Part shown: positions 10,133-19,072 of the stretch, piece after piece | How the letters are laid out: every line of letters begins with the position of its first letter | Position numbering within the stretch: the first letter of the stretch is position 1 | Source: Croceivirga sp. | GTDB taxonomy: Bacteria > Bacteroidota > Bacteroidia > Flavobacteriales > Flavobacteriaceae | Assembly (NCBI GenBank): GCA_028281025.1 | Contig: JANQKR010000004.1 | Coordinates: forward strand, 1-64,000 | Direction of reading: 5' to 3' | Length of the DNA: 64,000 nucleotides | Position numbers and translations under genes: made by a program | The notes under the pieces: generated by a model | Databases searched by the model: none | The model's input: the letters and a program-made list of their open reading frames with translations, nothing else | What the model was told of the DNA's origin: nothing

Positions 10133-10948
10133 ATGCACGAACTAAAGACCACCATTGAAAATGCTTGGGAGAATAGGGAATTGTTGAAAGAAAGCAATGT
10201 CCAGGATGCCATTAGACAGGTAATAGAATTGATCGATCAAGGAAAACTGAGATGTGCGGAACCCAATGGAAATGAGTGGCAGATCAACGAATGGGTAAAA
10301 AAGGGGGTAGTGCTTTATTTTCCAATCCAGAAAATGGAGGTTTTGGAAGCGGGCATTTTTGAGTACCATGATAAAATTCCCTTAAAAAAGGGATACAAGG
10401 AAAAGGGCATACGGGTAGTTCCCCATGCGGTTGCCCGTCACGGTGCCTATATATCCCCAGGTACCATTTTAATGCCCAGTTACGTCAATATTGGGGCTTA
10501 TGTGGATGAAGGTACCATGGTGGATACCTGGGCCACTGTTGGAAGCTGTGCCCAAATAGGCAAAAATGTACATTTAAGTGGCGGTGTTGGTATTGGAGGG
10601 GTACTGGAGCCATTACAGGCATCCCCGGTCATCATAGAGGACAATGCGTTTATTGGTTCACGTTCCATAGTGGTTGAAGGCGTTCGTGTGGAAAAAGAAG
10701 CCGTTTTGGGAGCCAACGTAGTGCTAACCGCTTCAACCAAGATCATTGATGTCACCGGAGACCAACCTTTGGAAATGAAAGGTAGGGTACCGGCCCGTTC
10801 AGTTGTTATACCAGGTAGTTACACCAAAGAGTTCAATGCAGGAAAATATCAGGTTTCCTGTGCGTTGATCATTGGAAAGCGCAAGGAAAGCACCAATAAA
10901 AAAACCTCGCTCAATGATGCGCTAAGGGAATATGATGTAGCTGTATAA
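10133..10948 (+). CDS. dapD: Tetrahydrodipicolinate N-succinyltransferase
   Basis: The 271-residue product transfers succinyl from succinyl-CoA to tetrahydrodipicolinate in the succinylase branch of lysine/diaminopimelate synthesis. The N-terminal helical domain is followed by a left-handed beta-helix of hexapeptide repeats (about residues 100-240; for example YVNIGAYVDEGTMVDTWATVGSCAQIG), with the typical GGVLEPLQASPVIIEDNAFIGSRS segment. An in-frame ATG exists 18 bases upstream, but the conserved N-terminus MHELKTTIENAW supports this start. It is divergent from ruvX. lysA, a later step, is also in this window but far away. Confidence 0.97.
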   Translation: MHELKTTIENAWENRELLKESNVQDAIRQVIELIDQGKLRCAEPNGNEWQINEWVKKGVVLYFPIQKMEVLEAGIFEYHDKIPLKKGYKEKGIRVVPHAVARHGAYISPGTILMPSYVNIGAYVDEGTMVDTWATVGSCAQIGKNVHLSGGVGIGGVLEPLQASPVIIEDNAFIGSRSIVVEGVRVEKEAVLGANVVLTASTKIIDVTGDQPLEMKGRVPARSVVIPGSYTKEFNAGKYQVSCALIIGKRKESTNKKTSLNDALREYDVAV

Positions 10949-11148
10949 ATGCCGGAAATATGAAAATCCTTTTATAGAATTTGAAAAGCACATCATTTTA
11001 GGCAACCTTTTGTACGGTGTGACATCTATGGAATGTATGAAAATTTAATTACGCTATGTGTCAGATTTTTTACATAGCCAACAATTTTTTCATAGGTTTC
11101 ATGTTATAGTTTTATCATGCCAAACAACCAAAACCAAAAAGGCTGATT

Positions 11149-11961
11149 TTGAGTACCCCAAAGCAAAAATTATCAGCATTGATCATCACCTACAATGAGA
11201 TGGGCTACATTGAAAAATGCATAGACTCCATTTCCTTTGCAGATGAGATTATTGTTGTCGATTCCTTTAGTACCGATGGTACCTATAATTATTTGGTAAA
11301 CCACCCCAAAGTTGAGGTTGTCCAGCGACCATTTGTCAATTTTACGGATCAAAAATCCCATGCCCTGAAATTGGCCACCAATGACTGGATACTCTTTGTG
11401 GATGCCGATGAAGTAGTTACCCCTGACCTACAAAGGGAAATTCTAAATACCATAAACAGCAAGAACAGCTGTGAGGCCTATTGGTTTTATAGAAAGTTCA
11501 TGTATCAAAATAGGCCTTTGCATTTTAGTGGTTGGCAAACCGATAAAAACCATAGGCTGTTCAGAAAAAGTAAGGCTCATTTTACCAGTGAAAGATTGGT
11601 TCATGAAACGCTACAGGTCAATGGGAAATCGGGCAAATTCTCCGCAAAGTTGACGCACTACTGTTACAAGAACTATGCTGACTACAAAGCCAAGATGTTG
11701 CATTATGGTATCCTTAAGGCGCAAGAGGCAAAACGTAACGGCAAACGGTTCAATTATCTTAAAATGATTGGCAAACCCATCTGGAAATTCCTATACAACT
11801 ATGTAATAAGGCTGGGGTTTCTGGATTCCAGAAGGGGAATCAACATATGCTACCTCAATGCCCTAAGTGTTTACAAACGTTACCATGAACTTAAACGTTT
11901 GGAAATCCTGCATAACTCCGCGAGCTATCCCAAAATTGTTGGAAAGCATAAATTGGCATAA
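11149..11961 (+). CDS. Family 2 glycosyltransferase (LPS-core WaaE/KdtX type)
   Basis: The 270-residue GT-A enzyme starts with the nucleotide-sugar site SALIITYNEMGYIEKCIDSI, followed by EIIVVDSFSTDGTY and the metal-binding DADE within WILFVDADEVVTP (about residues 84-87). The HFSGWQTDKNHRLFRKSKAHF segment is typical of the WaaE/KdtX-like group that adds sugars to lipopolysaccharide core. The start is TTG; no in-frame ATG fits before the conserved strand. It is closely similar to the last gene of this cluster (15416-16180). It opens a five-gene polysaccharide run but is separated from the next gene by 133 bases, so it may have its own promoter. Confidence 0.9.
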   Translation: MSTPKQKLSALIITYNEMGYIEKCIDSISFADEIIVVDSFSTDGTYNYLVNHPKVEVVQRPFVNFTDQKSHALKLATNDWILFVDADEVVTPDLQREILNTINSKNSCEAYWFYRKFMYQNRPLHFSGWQTDKNHRLFRKSKAHFTSERLVHETLQVNGKSGKFSAKLTHYCYKNYADYKAKMLHYGILKAQEAKRNGKRFNYLKMIGKPIWKFLYNYVIRLGFLDSRRGINICYLNALSVYKRYHELKRLEILHNSASYPKIVGKHKLA

Positions 11962-12055
11962 CTTGATGCCGCAATAACTTTTTACGGATTGGTCCAAAGG
12001 ATCATCCGTGCCATTTATTGCTATGCGGAAAACAGCTCTTTTGCTCCGCCAATCG

Positions 12056-12063
12056 TAACTTTG
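12056..12063 (+). promoter_or_regulatory. -7 element upstream of GT-B gene
   Basis: TAACTTTG matches the Bacteroidota -7 consensus TAnnTTTG. The downstream ATG at 12095 gives a leader of roughly 27 bases. I see no matching -33 TTTG at the usual distance, so this is a weak call. Confidence 0.35.
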
Positions 12064-12094
12064 CATCTCCTTGTATGCCAAACACACCCATTTG

Positions 12095-13144
12095 ATGAAA
12101 ATTGCCTTGGTTGAATTAAGTAAAAGTCATGAAGAGTGTATCAATAGCCAAGTACAATTTCTAATAAGCCAAGGCTATAAGGTGGACCTCTATCTTAATC
12201 CAAAATTAGAACCCCAAATTTCCGAATATGGACAGGACTGCCATGCGGTTTTTTTTATTGAACCAAGGCACAATATTCCTGGGAAACTCCTCCAGGCATT
12301 CCAGTTTGCCAAAACCCTTGGTAGCTATGACAAAGTAATTTTTAATACCGCAAGTTCCAGTAAATTACTTCGCAATACGGTAATCCTTTTAAAATTTTAC
12401 AAAGTCCAGTGTTTTGGGATACTGCATAACATCAAAAGACTCGAATCGAGCTTTACCCAATCCTTGATTTCAATAAAAATCAAAAAGTATTTTGTCTTAA
12501 ATGACTACCTAAGGAAAAATGCGTCCGGTAACGAAAAAATACACCTACAAAGTTTTTACCCTATTTATTTTCCCAACTTCCCATACGTTCTAAAAAAACC
12601 AAAGAAGGAAGTTTGGTTGGTAATCCCAGGAAGTATCGAGTATTATAGGCGGGATTATGATCGCATTATAAAAGCGCTAAGAAAAAGTGGAAAAGTCAAA
12701 AACCTTAAGATTATTCTATTGGGTAGAATAAACGAATCTTCCGAGGACCATAGAAAACTGCGGGAAAGCATCTCAAACAATAACTTGCAGCATTATTTTG
12801 TAACATTCAAAAGTTTCATCCCAAACGCTGTTTTTCATGCGTATATTAAACAGGCCGATTTCATTGTGCCGCTTTTAAAATTGGACAGTGATTATTTGAC
12901 CTACAAAATTTCCGGAAGCTTCAATTTGGCTTTTGCCTATAAAAAACCCTTACTATCGCATAAGTTTTTCAGTGCTATTCCTGATATCGCTGCAAATTCC
13001 ATCTTTTATGATTCAGAAACACTGGGCCGTCTATTGGAATCCATAAAAAACATTGAAATCGATCCAAATGATTTCTATTCCGATAAAAAATGGGATTTTG
13101 ATTTTCAAAAGGAAAAATATATTGCCTTTTTGAATACAAAATAA
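12095..13144 (+). CDS. Predicted GT-B fold glycosyltransferase
   Basis: The 349-residue protein is not close to a family I can name with certainty. Its features fit a GT-B glycosyltransferase: an N-terminal Rossmann-like strand (MKIALVELSKSHEECINSQ), a mid-protein strand opening the second domain (WLVIPGSIEYYRRDYDRIIKAL, then LKIILLGRI), and a late donor-domain segment (FIVPLLKLDSDYLTYKISGSFNLAFAYKKPLL). The classical EX7E motif is not obvious. An upstream in-frame ATG at 12071 exists, but MKIALVE is the natural start of the first strand. Context between GT2 and GT4 genes supports a role in a surface glycan. Confidence 0.75.
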   Translation: MKIALVELSKSHEECINSQVQFLISQGYKVDLYLNPKLEPQISEYGQDCHAVFFIEPRHNIPGKLLQAFQFAKTLGSYDKVIFNTASSSKLLRNTVILLKFYKVQCFGILHNIKRLESSFTQSLISIKIKKYFVLNDYLRKNASGNEKIHLQSFYPIYFPNFPYVLKKPKKEVWLVIPGSIEYYRRDYDRIIKALRKSGKVKNLKIILLGRINESSEDHRKLRESISNNNLQHYFVTFKSFIPNAVFHAYIKQADFIVPLLKLDSDYLTYKISGSFNLAFAYKKPLLSHKFFSAIPDIAANSIFYDSETLGRLLESIKNIEIDPNDFYSDKKWDFDFQKEKYIAFLNTK

Positions 13145-13225
13145 CATTTTGAAAACTGGCTTTCGATGGTTGAAAGGGAATTACAAAAGAAATAGTAGTT
13201 TTATGGCTTAAGATTTTCCATAATC

Positions 13226-14338
13226 ATGAGGATAGGCTATGATGCCAAACGAATTTTTCACAACCGTACGGGTTTAGGCAATTACGGTAGGGATATTATT
13301 CGCATTTTAAACGAGTATACCCCAATTGAAGAGTTCTTTTTATTCAACACGAGAAGGGCGGCAGTAGATAGTTTTGTCCCTTCTGTAAAGACAACCGTTG
13401 TTTACCCTAAAAAGTGGTTTTGGAAAACCTTCCCCTCCCTCTGGAGGTTATTTGGCCAATGGAAACAGATAAGGTCCCATAAACTCAGTGGTTTCCATGG
13501 TCTCTCCGGTGAAATTCCAATTCAATTTTGGGAGTATGATATCCCAAAGATTGTGACCATACATGACCTGATTTTTTTAAGTCACCCACAGTATTATAAG
13601 GTTTGGGATAGAATAATTTATAAACTTAAGTTCAGATATGCGGTGAAAATGGCAGATCATGTCATTGCCATAAGCGAACAGACCAAATCCGATATCATCA
13701 CATATTTCAAAACAGAACCCAATAAGATAACGGTCATCTATCAAGGATGTAATGATGCCTACAAACAGTCCTACGGTGATGAGGAAAGGGAAGCTGTTCG
13801 GAAAAAACACGGTCTTCCCAAGGAATATATCATCAATGTAGGAACACTGCAGGAACGTAAAAACGTACTCCCACTTATTAAAGCCATACACGGTACAGAT
13901 CACCATTTGGTGCTTATAGGCAAGAATAAAAAATATGCCAAAAAGCTTTACTCCTATGTTGAAAAAAACGCTCTTCAGAACCAGGTTTCCTTTTTGAAAA
14001 ATATTGATGTAAAGGAATTGGCCATCCTGTACCAAAACGCAACTGTTTTCTGTTATCCTTCAATCTGTGAAGGTTTTGGCATTCCCATTATAGAAGCCAT
14101 GTACAGTAAGACTCCCGTTATTGTCACAAAAGGCGGTTGTTTTCCTGAGGCCGCTGGACCGGATGCCATTTACATTGACCCAAAAAATGTAGCGGATATA
14201 AAGGAAAAACTGGAATGGATCTTCAATAATCCGGAAGAAAGGAAAAGGATTGCCGAGAAAGGATATACCTATGTGCAGCGTTTTTCCGATGACAAAGTGG
14301 GTGAAAACCTGATGAACCTCTATAAAGCTATTCTCTAA
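13226..14338 (+). CDS. Family 4 glycosyltransferase
   Basis: The 370-residue GT-B enzyme has an N-terminal acceptor domain with the TGLGNYGRDI loop and a C-terminal donor domain with YIINVGTLQERKNVLPLIKA and the EX7E motif EGFGIPIIE, which binds the nucleotide-sugar. It is likely to transfer a hexose or deoxyhexose onto a lipid-linked or LPS acceptor on the cytoplasmic face; the exact sugar cannot be told. Its stop overlaps the ATG of the next GT4 gene (TAATG), which implies translational coupling. Confidence 0.93.
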   Translation: MRIGYDAKRIFHNRTGLGNYGRDIIRILNEYTPIEEFFLFNTRRAAVDSFVPSVKTTVVYPKKWFWKTFPSLWRLFGQWKQIRSHKLSGFHGLSGEIPIQFWEYDIPKIVTIHDLIFLSHPQYYKVWDRIIYKLKFRYAVKMADHVIAISEQTKSDIITYFKTEPNKITVIYQGCNDAYKQSYGDEEREAVRKKHGLPKEYIINVGTLQERKNVLPLIKAIHGTDHHLVLIGKNKKYAKKLYSYVEKNALQNQVSFLKNIDVKELAILYQNATVFCYPSICEGFGIPIIEAMYSKTPVIVTKGGCFPEAAGPDAIYIDPKNVADIKEKLEWIFNNPEERKRIAEKGYTYVQRFSDDKVGENLMNLYKAIL

Positions 14339-15423
14339 TGGGCCGTATCTGTTTTTTTAATACTGCCATAGCTTGGGGCGGGGGTGAAAAATGGCATTTG
14401 GAGGTCAGTAGTTATCTACATGGAAAAGCGCACAATGTGTTGGTGGTTGCCCACGGAAAAAGTGAGCTTCTGAAAAGGGTCAAAAAAGCCCAAATCCCAT
14501 ATGAGGCAATTGAAATCAATAACCTCAGTTTCCTGAACCCACTAAAACACCTTAAAATAAGAAAACTCCTGAAGCAGTATGACATAGACACCATAGTAAT
14601 GAACCTGTCCCGGGACGTGAAGGTTGCAGCACCAAGTGCAAAGGCCGCAGGTGTTAAAAGCATTATCTATCGTAGGGGCAGTGCCATCCCTATAAAAAAT
14701 ACCTTCTTGAACAGGTATTATTTTAAGTCAACCATTACTGATATCCTTGCCAATTCCGAAGCAACAAAAAAAACGGTACTACAGAACAATGCCAATCTAT
14801 TTCCCAAAAACAAGATAAAGGTTATATATAATGGAGTGAAAATTCCACAGAACATTGAAAAAAAAGAATATAAAGGATCGGCAAAAAGATCGGAATTTAC
14901 CATTCTTACCCTAGGTAGGCTGGAGGCTCAAAAGAACCAGAAATTCCTGATTCATTTGGCCAAGGAGCTCTTGGAACGAAAATTGCGGTTCAAAATTCGT
15001 ATTGGAGGTGAAGGGAGATTGCGGGAAGAACTCGAAAAACTGATCGTTGACCTAGAAGTTGATGGTCATGTAATATTAGAAGGATTTATAAAAAATCCTA
15101 TGGAGTTTATCGATAATGGTGATATTTTTGTGTTACCATCACTATGGGAAGGATTCGGTTATGTCCTAGCAGAAGCAGCCCTTTGCAAAAAGCCCATCAT
15201 AGCTTTTGACACCAGTAGTAATCCAGAATTAGTAGTAAACAATAAGAGTGGTTATTTGATTTCCCCAGGAGATATCAAAGGCTTTGGCGATGCCATTGAA
15301 AATCTATACCGCAAGCCGGAATTAGCAAAAAAAATGGGGGAGAAAGGATTTGAATATGTTAAAAGTCATTTTGACAAAAAGAAAAAACTGCGAGAAATTG
15401 AAGGGTATTTGTTGAATGGGTAA
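14338..15423 (+). CDS. Family 4 glycosyltransferase
   Basis: The 361-residue GT-B protein has an N-terminal WGGGEKWHLEV loop (WxGGxE class), a donor-domain opening FTILTLGRLEAQKNQKFLIHLA and the EX7E motif EGFGYVLAE. It resembles WaaG/RfaG-type retaining transferases of LPS or capsule synthesis. It is translationally coupled at both ends: the start overlaps the preceding stop, and the last 8 bases overlap the next GT2 gene. The middle three genes of the cluster therefore appear to be made from one transcript. Confidence 0.93.
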   Translation: MGRICFFNTAIAWGGGEKWHLEVSSYLHGKAHNVLVVAHGKSELLKRVKKAQIPYEAIEINNLSFLNPLKHLKIRKLLKQYDIDTIVMNLSRDVKVAAPSAKAAGVKSIIYRRGSAIPIKNTFLNRYYFKSTITDILANSEATKKTVLQNNANLFPKNKIKVIYNGVKIPQNIEKKEYKGSAKRSEFTILTLGRLEAQKNQKFLIHLAKELLERKLRFKIRIGGEGRLREELEKLIVDLEVDGHVILEGFIKNPMEFIDNGDIFVLPSLWEGFGYVLAEAALCKKPIIAFDTSSNPELVVNNKSGYLISPGDIKGFGDAIENLYRKPELAKKMGEKGFEYVKSHFDKKKKLREIEGYLLNG

Positions 15424-16180
15424 AAAAAGAGAAAAAGTTTCTGCATTGCTTATCACCTATAACGAGGAGCAAAACATTGGTGAAGTTTTGGAAAATCTAG
15501 GTTTTGCAGATGAAATTATAGTAGTGGATTCCTTTAGTACGGACAAAACCATAGATATCGTTAAAAAAAACACGGGGATACAACTAATCCAAAGGGAATT
15601 CAAGAATTACACCGATCAAAAGCAATTTGCACTGCAACAGGCAAACAATGATTGGATACTTTTTTTGGATGCCGACGAACGAATTCCCGAGCCCCTTAAA
15701 GATGAGATTTTGGAGGTCTTAAATTCAGAAAAGGAAACGGCATCCGCTTACTATTTCCTAAGGGTTTTCATGTTTCGGGACAAAGTACTTCGCTTCAGTG
15801 GATGGCAAACGGATAAAAACTACCGTTTCTTTAGAAAAAGTAAAGTACGGTTTGCCCAAGAAAAAATAGTGCACGAAACCTTGATCGTTGAAGGTGCTTC
15901 CAAAACATTGAAAAACAAGCTTATCCATTATTCATACAATGACTACGAAAGCTATAAATCAAAAATGGTCAAATATGGCCAGATGAAGGCCCATGAGGAA
16001 TTCAAAAAAGGGAAAAGGGCGCGTTGGTACCATTTTCTGGTACGTCCAACCTATAAATTCCTTAACCATTATGTTCTTCGTCTTGGAATTTTGGATGGTA
16101 AAAAAGGGGTTATCATCTGCTACCTAAATGCCCTGGGAGTATGGTCACGATACAAAGAATTAAAAAAGTTGGCAGGGTAA
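15416..16180 (+). CDS. Family 2 glycosyltransferase (LPS-core WaaE/KdtX type)
   Basis: The 254-residue GT-A enzyme is a clear paralogue of the product of 11149-11961. It shares SALLITYNEEQNIGEVLENL, FADEIIVVDSFSTDKT, NDWILFLDADERIPEP (DxD metal site), RFSGWQTDKNYRFFRKSKVRF and the ending NHYVLRLGILDGKKGVIICYLNALGVWSRYKELK. The two paralogues bracket the other three transferases, which suggests an old duplication followed by different acceptor use. It overlaps the preceding GT4 gene by 8 bases. The 229 bases that follow contain no gene. Confidence 0.92.
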   Translation: MGKKREKVSALLITYNEEQNIGEVLENLGFADEIIVVDSFSTDKTIDIVKKNTGIQLIQREFKNYTDQKQFALQQANNDWILFLDADERIPEPLKDEILEVLNSEKETASAYYFLRVFMFRDKVLRFSGWQTDKNYRFFRKSKVRFAQEKIVHETLIVEGASKTLKNKLIHYSYNDYESYKSKMVKYGQMKAHEEFKKGKRARWYHFLVRPTYKFLNHYVLRLGILDGKKGVIICYLNALGVWSRYKELKKLAG

Positions 16181-16394
16181 TCGCTCTATCTTTCAAAAAT
16201 GGGCAAACACCAAAATGTTGAAAAAACAGGGTGATGCTCAGAATCCTCTTGTTGGAAGTCCAGATCACGTTTCTTAAAAAGTAAAGTGCCAAACGGCTAT
16301 CCATCCATTGTAATGCCATGAAATACCGTGAAGTTCCGCATTCTTTTACACATACGAATAATTGCATTTGGATACCATTCTTATTCTGTAACCT

Positions 16395-16402
16395 TATCTT
16401 TG
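16395..16402 (+). promoter_or_regulatory. -7 element just upstream of cca
   Basis: TATCTTTG is a perfect Bacteroidota -7 element. It ends only 7 bases before the cca ATG, so a transcript from it would have almost no 5' leader. No TTTG sits at the ideal 19-20 base spacing; the nearest is 24 bases upstream. Confidence 0.45.
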
Positions 16403-16409
16403 TCCCCCT

Positions 16410-17831
16410 ATGGAAACCCACCATAAAACAGCGATTGAAAATCCCATCTTTAAAGTAGTAGGGGAAACCGCCGATGAGTTGAACGTTAAGGCCTTTGTTA
16501 TTGGTGGTTATGTACGTGACTATTTCCTAAAGAGAGGTATTCCCAAAGACATTGATATTGTTGCCGTTGGAAGTGGAATTGCCCTGGCACGGAAAGTGGC
16601 TTCAAAACTAAAAGGGAGACCAGAGGTAAAAGTCTTCAAGAATTTTGGGACCGCAATGTTGAAACATGAGGGCATGGAGTTGGAATTTGTAGGGGCAAGA
16701 AAGGAAAGTTATCAAAGGGATAGCCGTAAACCCATTATAGAGGACGGTACCCTGCAGGATGACCAAAACAGAAGGGATTTTACCATAAACGCATTGGCCA
16801 TTGGACTGAACAAAAGCAATTATGGTGAACTTCTGGATCCTTTTAATGGTATTGCCGATTTGAACAGGAAAATTATCCGTACGCCCTTGGAACCTTCCAT
16901 CACCTATTCCGATGACCCTTTACGAATGATGAGGGCCATACGATTTGCCACGCAATTGGATTTTGAAATAGAGCTAAAGTCCCTGAAGGCCATAACGGCC
17001 CATAAAGACCGTCTACAAATTATTTCCAAGGAGAGAATAGTGGATGAAGTCAACAAAATCCTAAGCTCAAAAAAGCCCTCAATTGGTTTTTCCTTGATGC
17101 ACAAAACAGGGCTTTTGCCTTATGTCTTTCCGGAGTTAAGGGCATTGCAGGGTATTGAAGAAGTTGAAGGGCAACGACATAAGGACAATTTTTGGCATAC
17201 CTTGGAAGTGGTTGACAACATAGCCAAAACCACGGACAATCTGTGGTTAAGATGGGCCGCCCTGCTGCACGATATTGGGAAGGCGCCCACAAAGCGATTT
17301 CACAGGAAAATCGGTTGGACTTTCCACGGACACGAATTTGTGGGAAGTAAAATGGTGTATAAACTTTTCAAAAGACTGAAAATGCCATTGAACGATAAGA
17401 TGAAGTTTGTCCAAAAAATGGTATTGCTCAGTTCACGCCCTATTATCCTGTCGGAGGACCATGTAACGGACTCCGCGGTAAGAAGACTGGTATTTGATGC
17501 CGGGGACCATGTGGAGCATCTCATGACGCTCTGCGAGGCGGACATCACGACCAAAAACCCAAAAAAACAAAGAAGGTACCTGAACAATTTTAAATTGGTG
17601 CGCAAAAAAATACAGGAAGTCGAGGAGCGAGATCGAATCCGCAATTTTCAACCCCCCATTTCCGGTGGGGAAATCATGGAAACCTTTGACTTAAAACCTT
17701 CCAAGGAAATTGGCATCATCAAAGAGGCCATTAAGGAAGCCATATTGGAAGGGGAAATACCCAATGAGCACAAAGCTGCCCATGAATTCATGCTTCAAAA
17801 AGGGAAGGACCTGGGCCTGACCCCAAAGTAA
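16410..17831 (+). CDS. cca: CCA-adding tRNA nucleotidyltransferase with HD domain
   Basis: The 473-residue protein builds or repairs the 3' CCA of tRNAs. The nucleotidyltransferase head has VIGGYVRDYFL at about residues 30-40, with the catalytic carboxylates in DIDIV (Asp47, Asp49). The RRDFTINALAI and DPLRMMRAIRFATQL motifs are those of the class II enzyme. A C-terminal HD phosphohydrolase domain begins near WAALLHDIGKAPTKRF. This head-HD architecture is the usual one in Bacteroidota. It follows the glycosyltransferase run but has its own -7 element. Confidence 0.96.
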   Translation: METHHKTAIENPIFKVVGETADELNVKAFVIGGYVRDYFLKRGIPKDIDIVAVGSGIALARKVASKLKGRPEVKVFKNFGTAMLKHEGMELEFVGARKESYQRDSRKPIIEDGTLQDDQNRRDFTINALAIGLNKSNYGELLDPFNGIADLNRKIIRTPLEPSITYSDDPLRMMRAIRFATQLDFEIELKSLKAITAHKDRLQIISKERIVDEVNKILSSKKPSIGFSLMHKTGLLPYVFPELRALQGIEEVEGQRHKDNFWHTLEVVDNIAKTTDNLWLRWAALLHDIGKAPTKRFHRKIGWTFHGHEFVGSKMVYKLFKRLKMPLNDKMKFVQKMVLLSSRPIILSEDHVTDSAVRRLVFDAGDHVEHLMTLCEADITTKNPKKQRRYLNNFKLVRKKIQEVEERDRIRNFQPPISGGEIMETFDLKPSKEIGIIKEAIKEAILEGEIPNEHKAAHEFMLQKGKDLGLTPK

Positions 17832-17918
17832 GGAAAGATCGATCCCACCCGGCGGGGCAGTGATTTCTGTAAAAGATCGATAATTCCCTTAGGACTGTAG
17901 TTTTCCCAGCTTCTGTCG

Positions 17919-17926
17919 TATTTTTG
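17919..17926 (+). promoter_or_regulatory. -7 element upstream of ctaA
   Basis: TATTTTTG matches TAnnTTTG. It would give a leader of about 85 bases before the ctaA ATG, long for a flavobacterial transcript. No clear -33 partner is seen at 19-20 bases. Confidence 0.35.
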
Positions 17927-18017
17927 CAAAAAAAAATTGCTCTACGGACCTTTCTTCCGAAACCGCATTATTGCTTAAAGGAAACCAAGGGTTCAACCGA
18001 GCCGCTAAAGCACCCAA

Positions 18018-19031
18018 ATGAAAAACAACAGACCTATCGTTATTTGGTTACTATTGGGTTGTACCCTAATTTTTATTATGGTCATTGTAGGGGGTATTAC
18101 CAGGCTGACCCATTCCGGGCTTTCCATTTCAAATTACAAATTGATAAGCGGTACCATCCCGCCAATGAACGAACAGGAATGGATAGAAGCATTTGAACTG
18201 TATAAACAATATCCCGAGTATCAAAAACTCAACACCCACTTTGACTTGGAGGATTTTAAGGACATCTATTTCTGGGAATGGTTCCACCGCGTCATTGGCA
18301 GGTTCATAGGATTGGTCTTTATTGTCCCCTTCCTTTATTTTTTAATTCGAAGGAAATTGGATGCCCCAACAATCAAAAAATGCCTCATATTGTTGATATT
18401 GGGAGGATTCCAAGGTTTCCTGGGTTGGTATATGGTAAAAAGTGGTCTGGTGGACAGACCGGACGTTTCCCACTACAGATTGGCAGCGCACCTATCCACG
18501 GCATTTCTAACCTTTGCATATTGCCTTTGGGTGGCCTTGGACTTGATTTACCCAAAGAAGAAAGAAGTCCATAAACAAATCCGAAATATAATATGGGCTG
18601 GTATTGTGCTACTTATGATCCAGATTGTTTGGGGTGCCTTTGTGGCCGGTTTGGACGCTGGTTTTATCCATAACCATTGGCCCATGATGAATGAGGGAAA
18701 GCTAATTCATGAAACGGTCTATATAGAACAACAACCCGTGCTAAAAAACTTTATAGAAGGTCGCAGTGGAGTTCAGTTCGTACATCGCTATTTGGCCTAT
18801 GTCGTAGTTGGTATTATTATTTTTATTTGGTTGAAAACCAAGAATATGCAATTGACATTCCTACAGAACCGGGGAATCATGGCCTTAGTTGTTTTGGTAG
18901 GGGTCCAATTCCTTTTAGGTGTGCTTACATTGATTTGGGCAGTCCCCGTATGGTTGGGGGTAGTACATCAAGTGGGCGCTTTCCTTTTATTGGCAGCTAT
19001 GACCTTTACCCTTCATAGGTTCTCTAAATAA
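18018..19031 (+). CDS. ctaA: Heme A synthase (COX15/CtaA)
   Basis: The 337-residue polytopic inner-membrane protein oxidises the C8 methyl of heme O to give heme A for cytochrome oxidase. Eight hydrophobic segments are visible. The conserved GGITRLTHSGLSI follows TM1, and haem-ligand histidines occur in FWEWFHRVIGR, HYRLAAHLSTAF, FVHRYLAYV and VVHQVGAFLLL. The long loop with GAFVAGLDAGFIHNHWPMMN between TM4 and TM5 is typical of the alphaproteobacterial/Bacteroidota type. It appears monocistronic. Confidence 0.95.
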   Translation: MKNNRPIVIWLLLGCTLIFIMVIVGGITRLTHSGLSISNYKLISGTIPPMNEQEWIEAFELYKQYPEYQKLNTHFDLEDFKDIYFWEWFHRVIGRFIGLVFIVPFLYFLIRRKLDAPTIKKCLILLILGGFQGFLGWYMVKSGLVDRPDVSHYRLAAHLSTAFLTFAYCLWVALDLIYPKKKEVHKQIRNIIWAGIVLLMIQIVWGAFVAGLDAGFIHNHWPMMNEGKLIHETVYIEQQPVLKNFIEGRSGVQFVHRYLAYVVVGIIIFIWLKTKNMQLTFLQNRGIMALVVLVGVQFLLGVLTLIWAVPVWLGVVHQVGAFLLLAAMTFTLHRFSK

Positions 19032-19072
19032 CTTCTTTCTTGTACCTTTGTAGGCACCAAAAATTGTAATGG

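Noticed and set aside
10033-10212. N-terminal extension of the ruvX frame
   Set aside because: The extension overlaps the start of dapD on the other strand, and RuvX proteins normally start at the MGRIMALDFG strand.
18001-18017. tRNA-like GGTTCAACCGAGCC near ctaA
   Set aside because: No acceptor or anticodon stem can be formed around it.
17924-18196. 90-residue frame overlapping ctaA
   Set aside because: It is out of frame with ctaA, has no recognisable sequence and lies partly in the leader.
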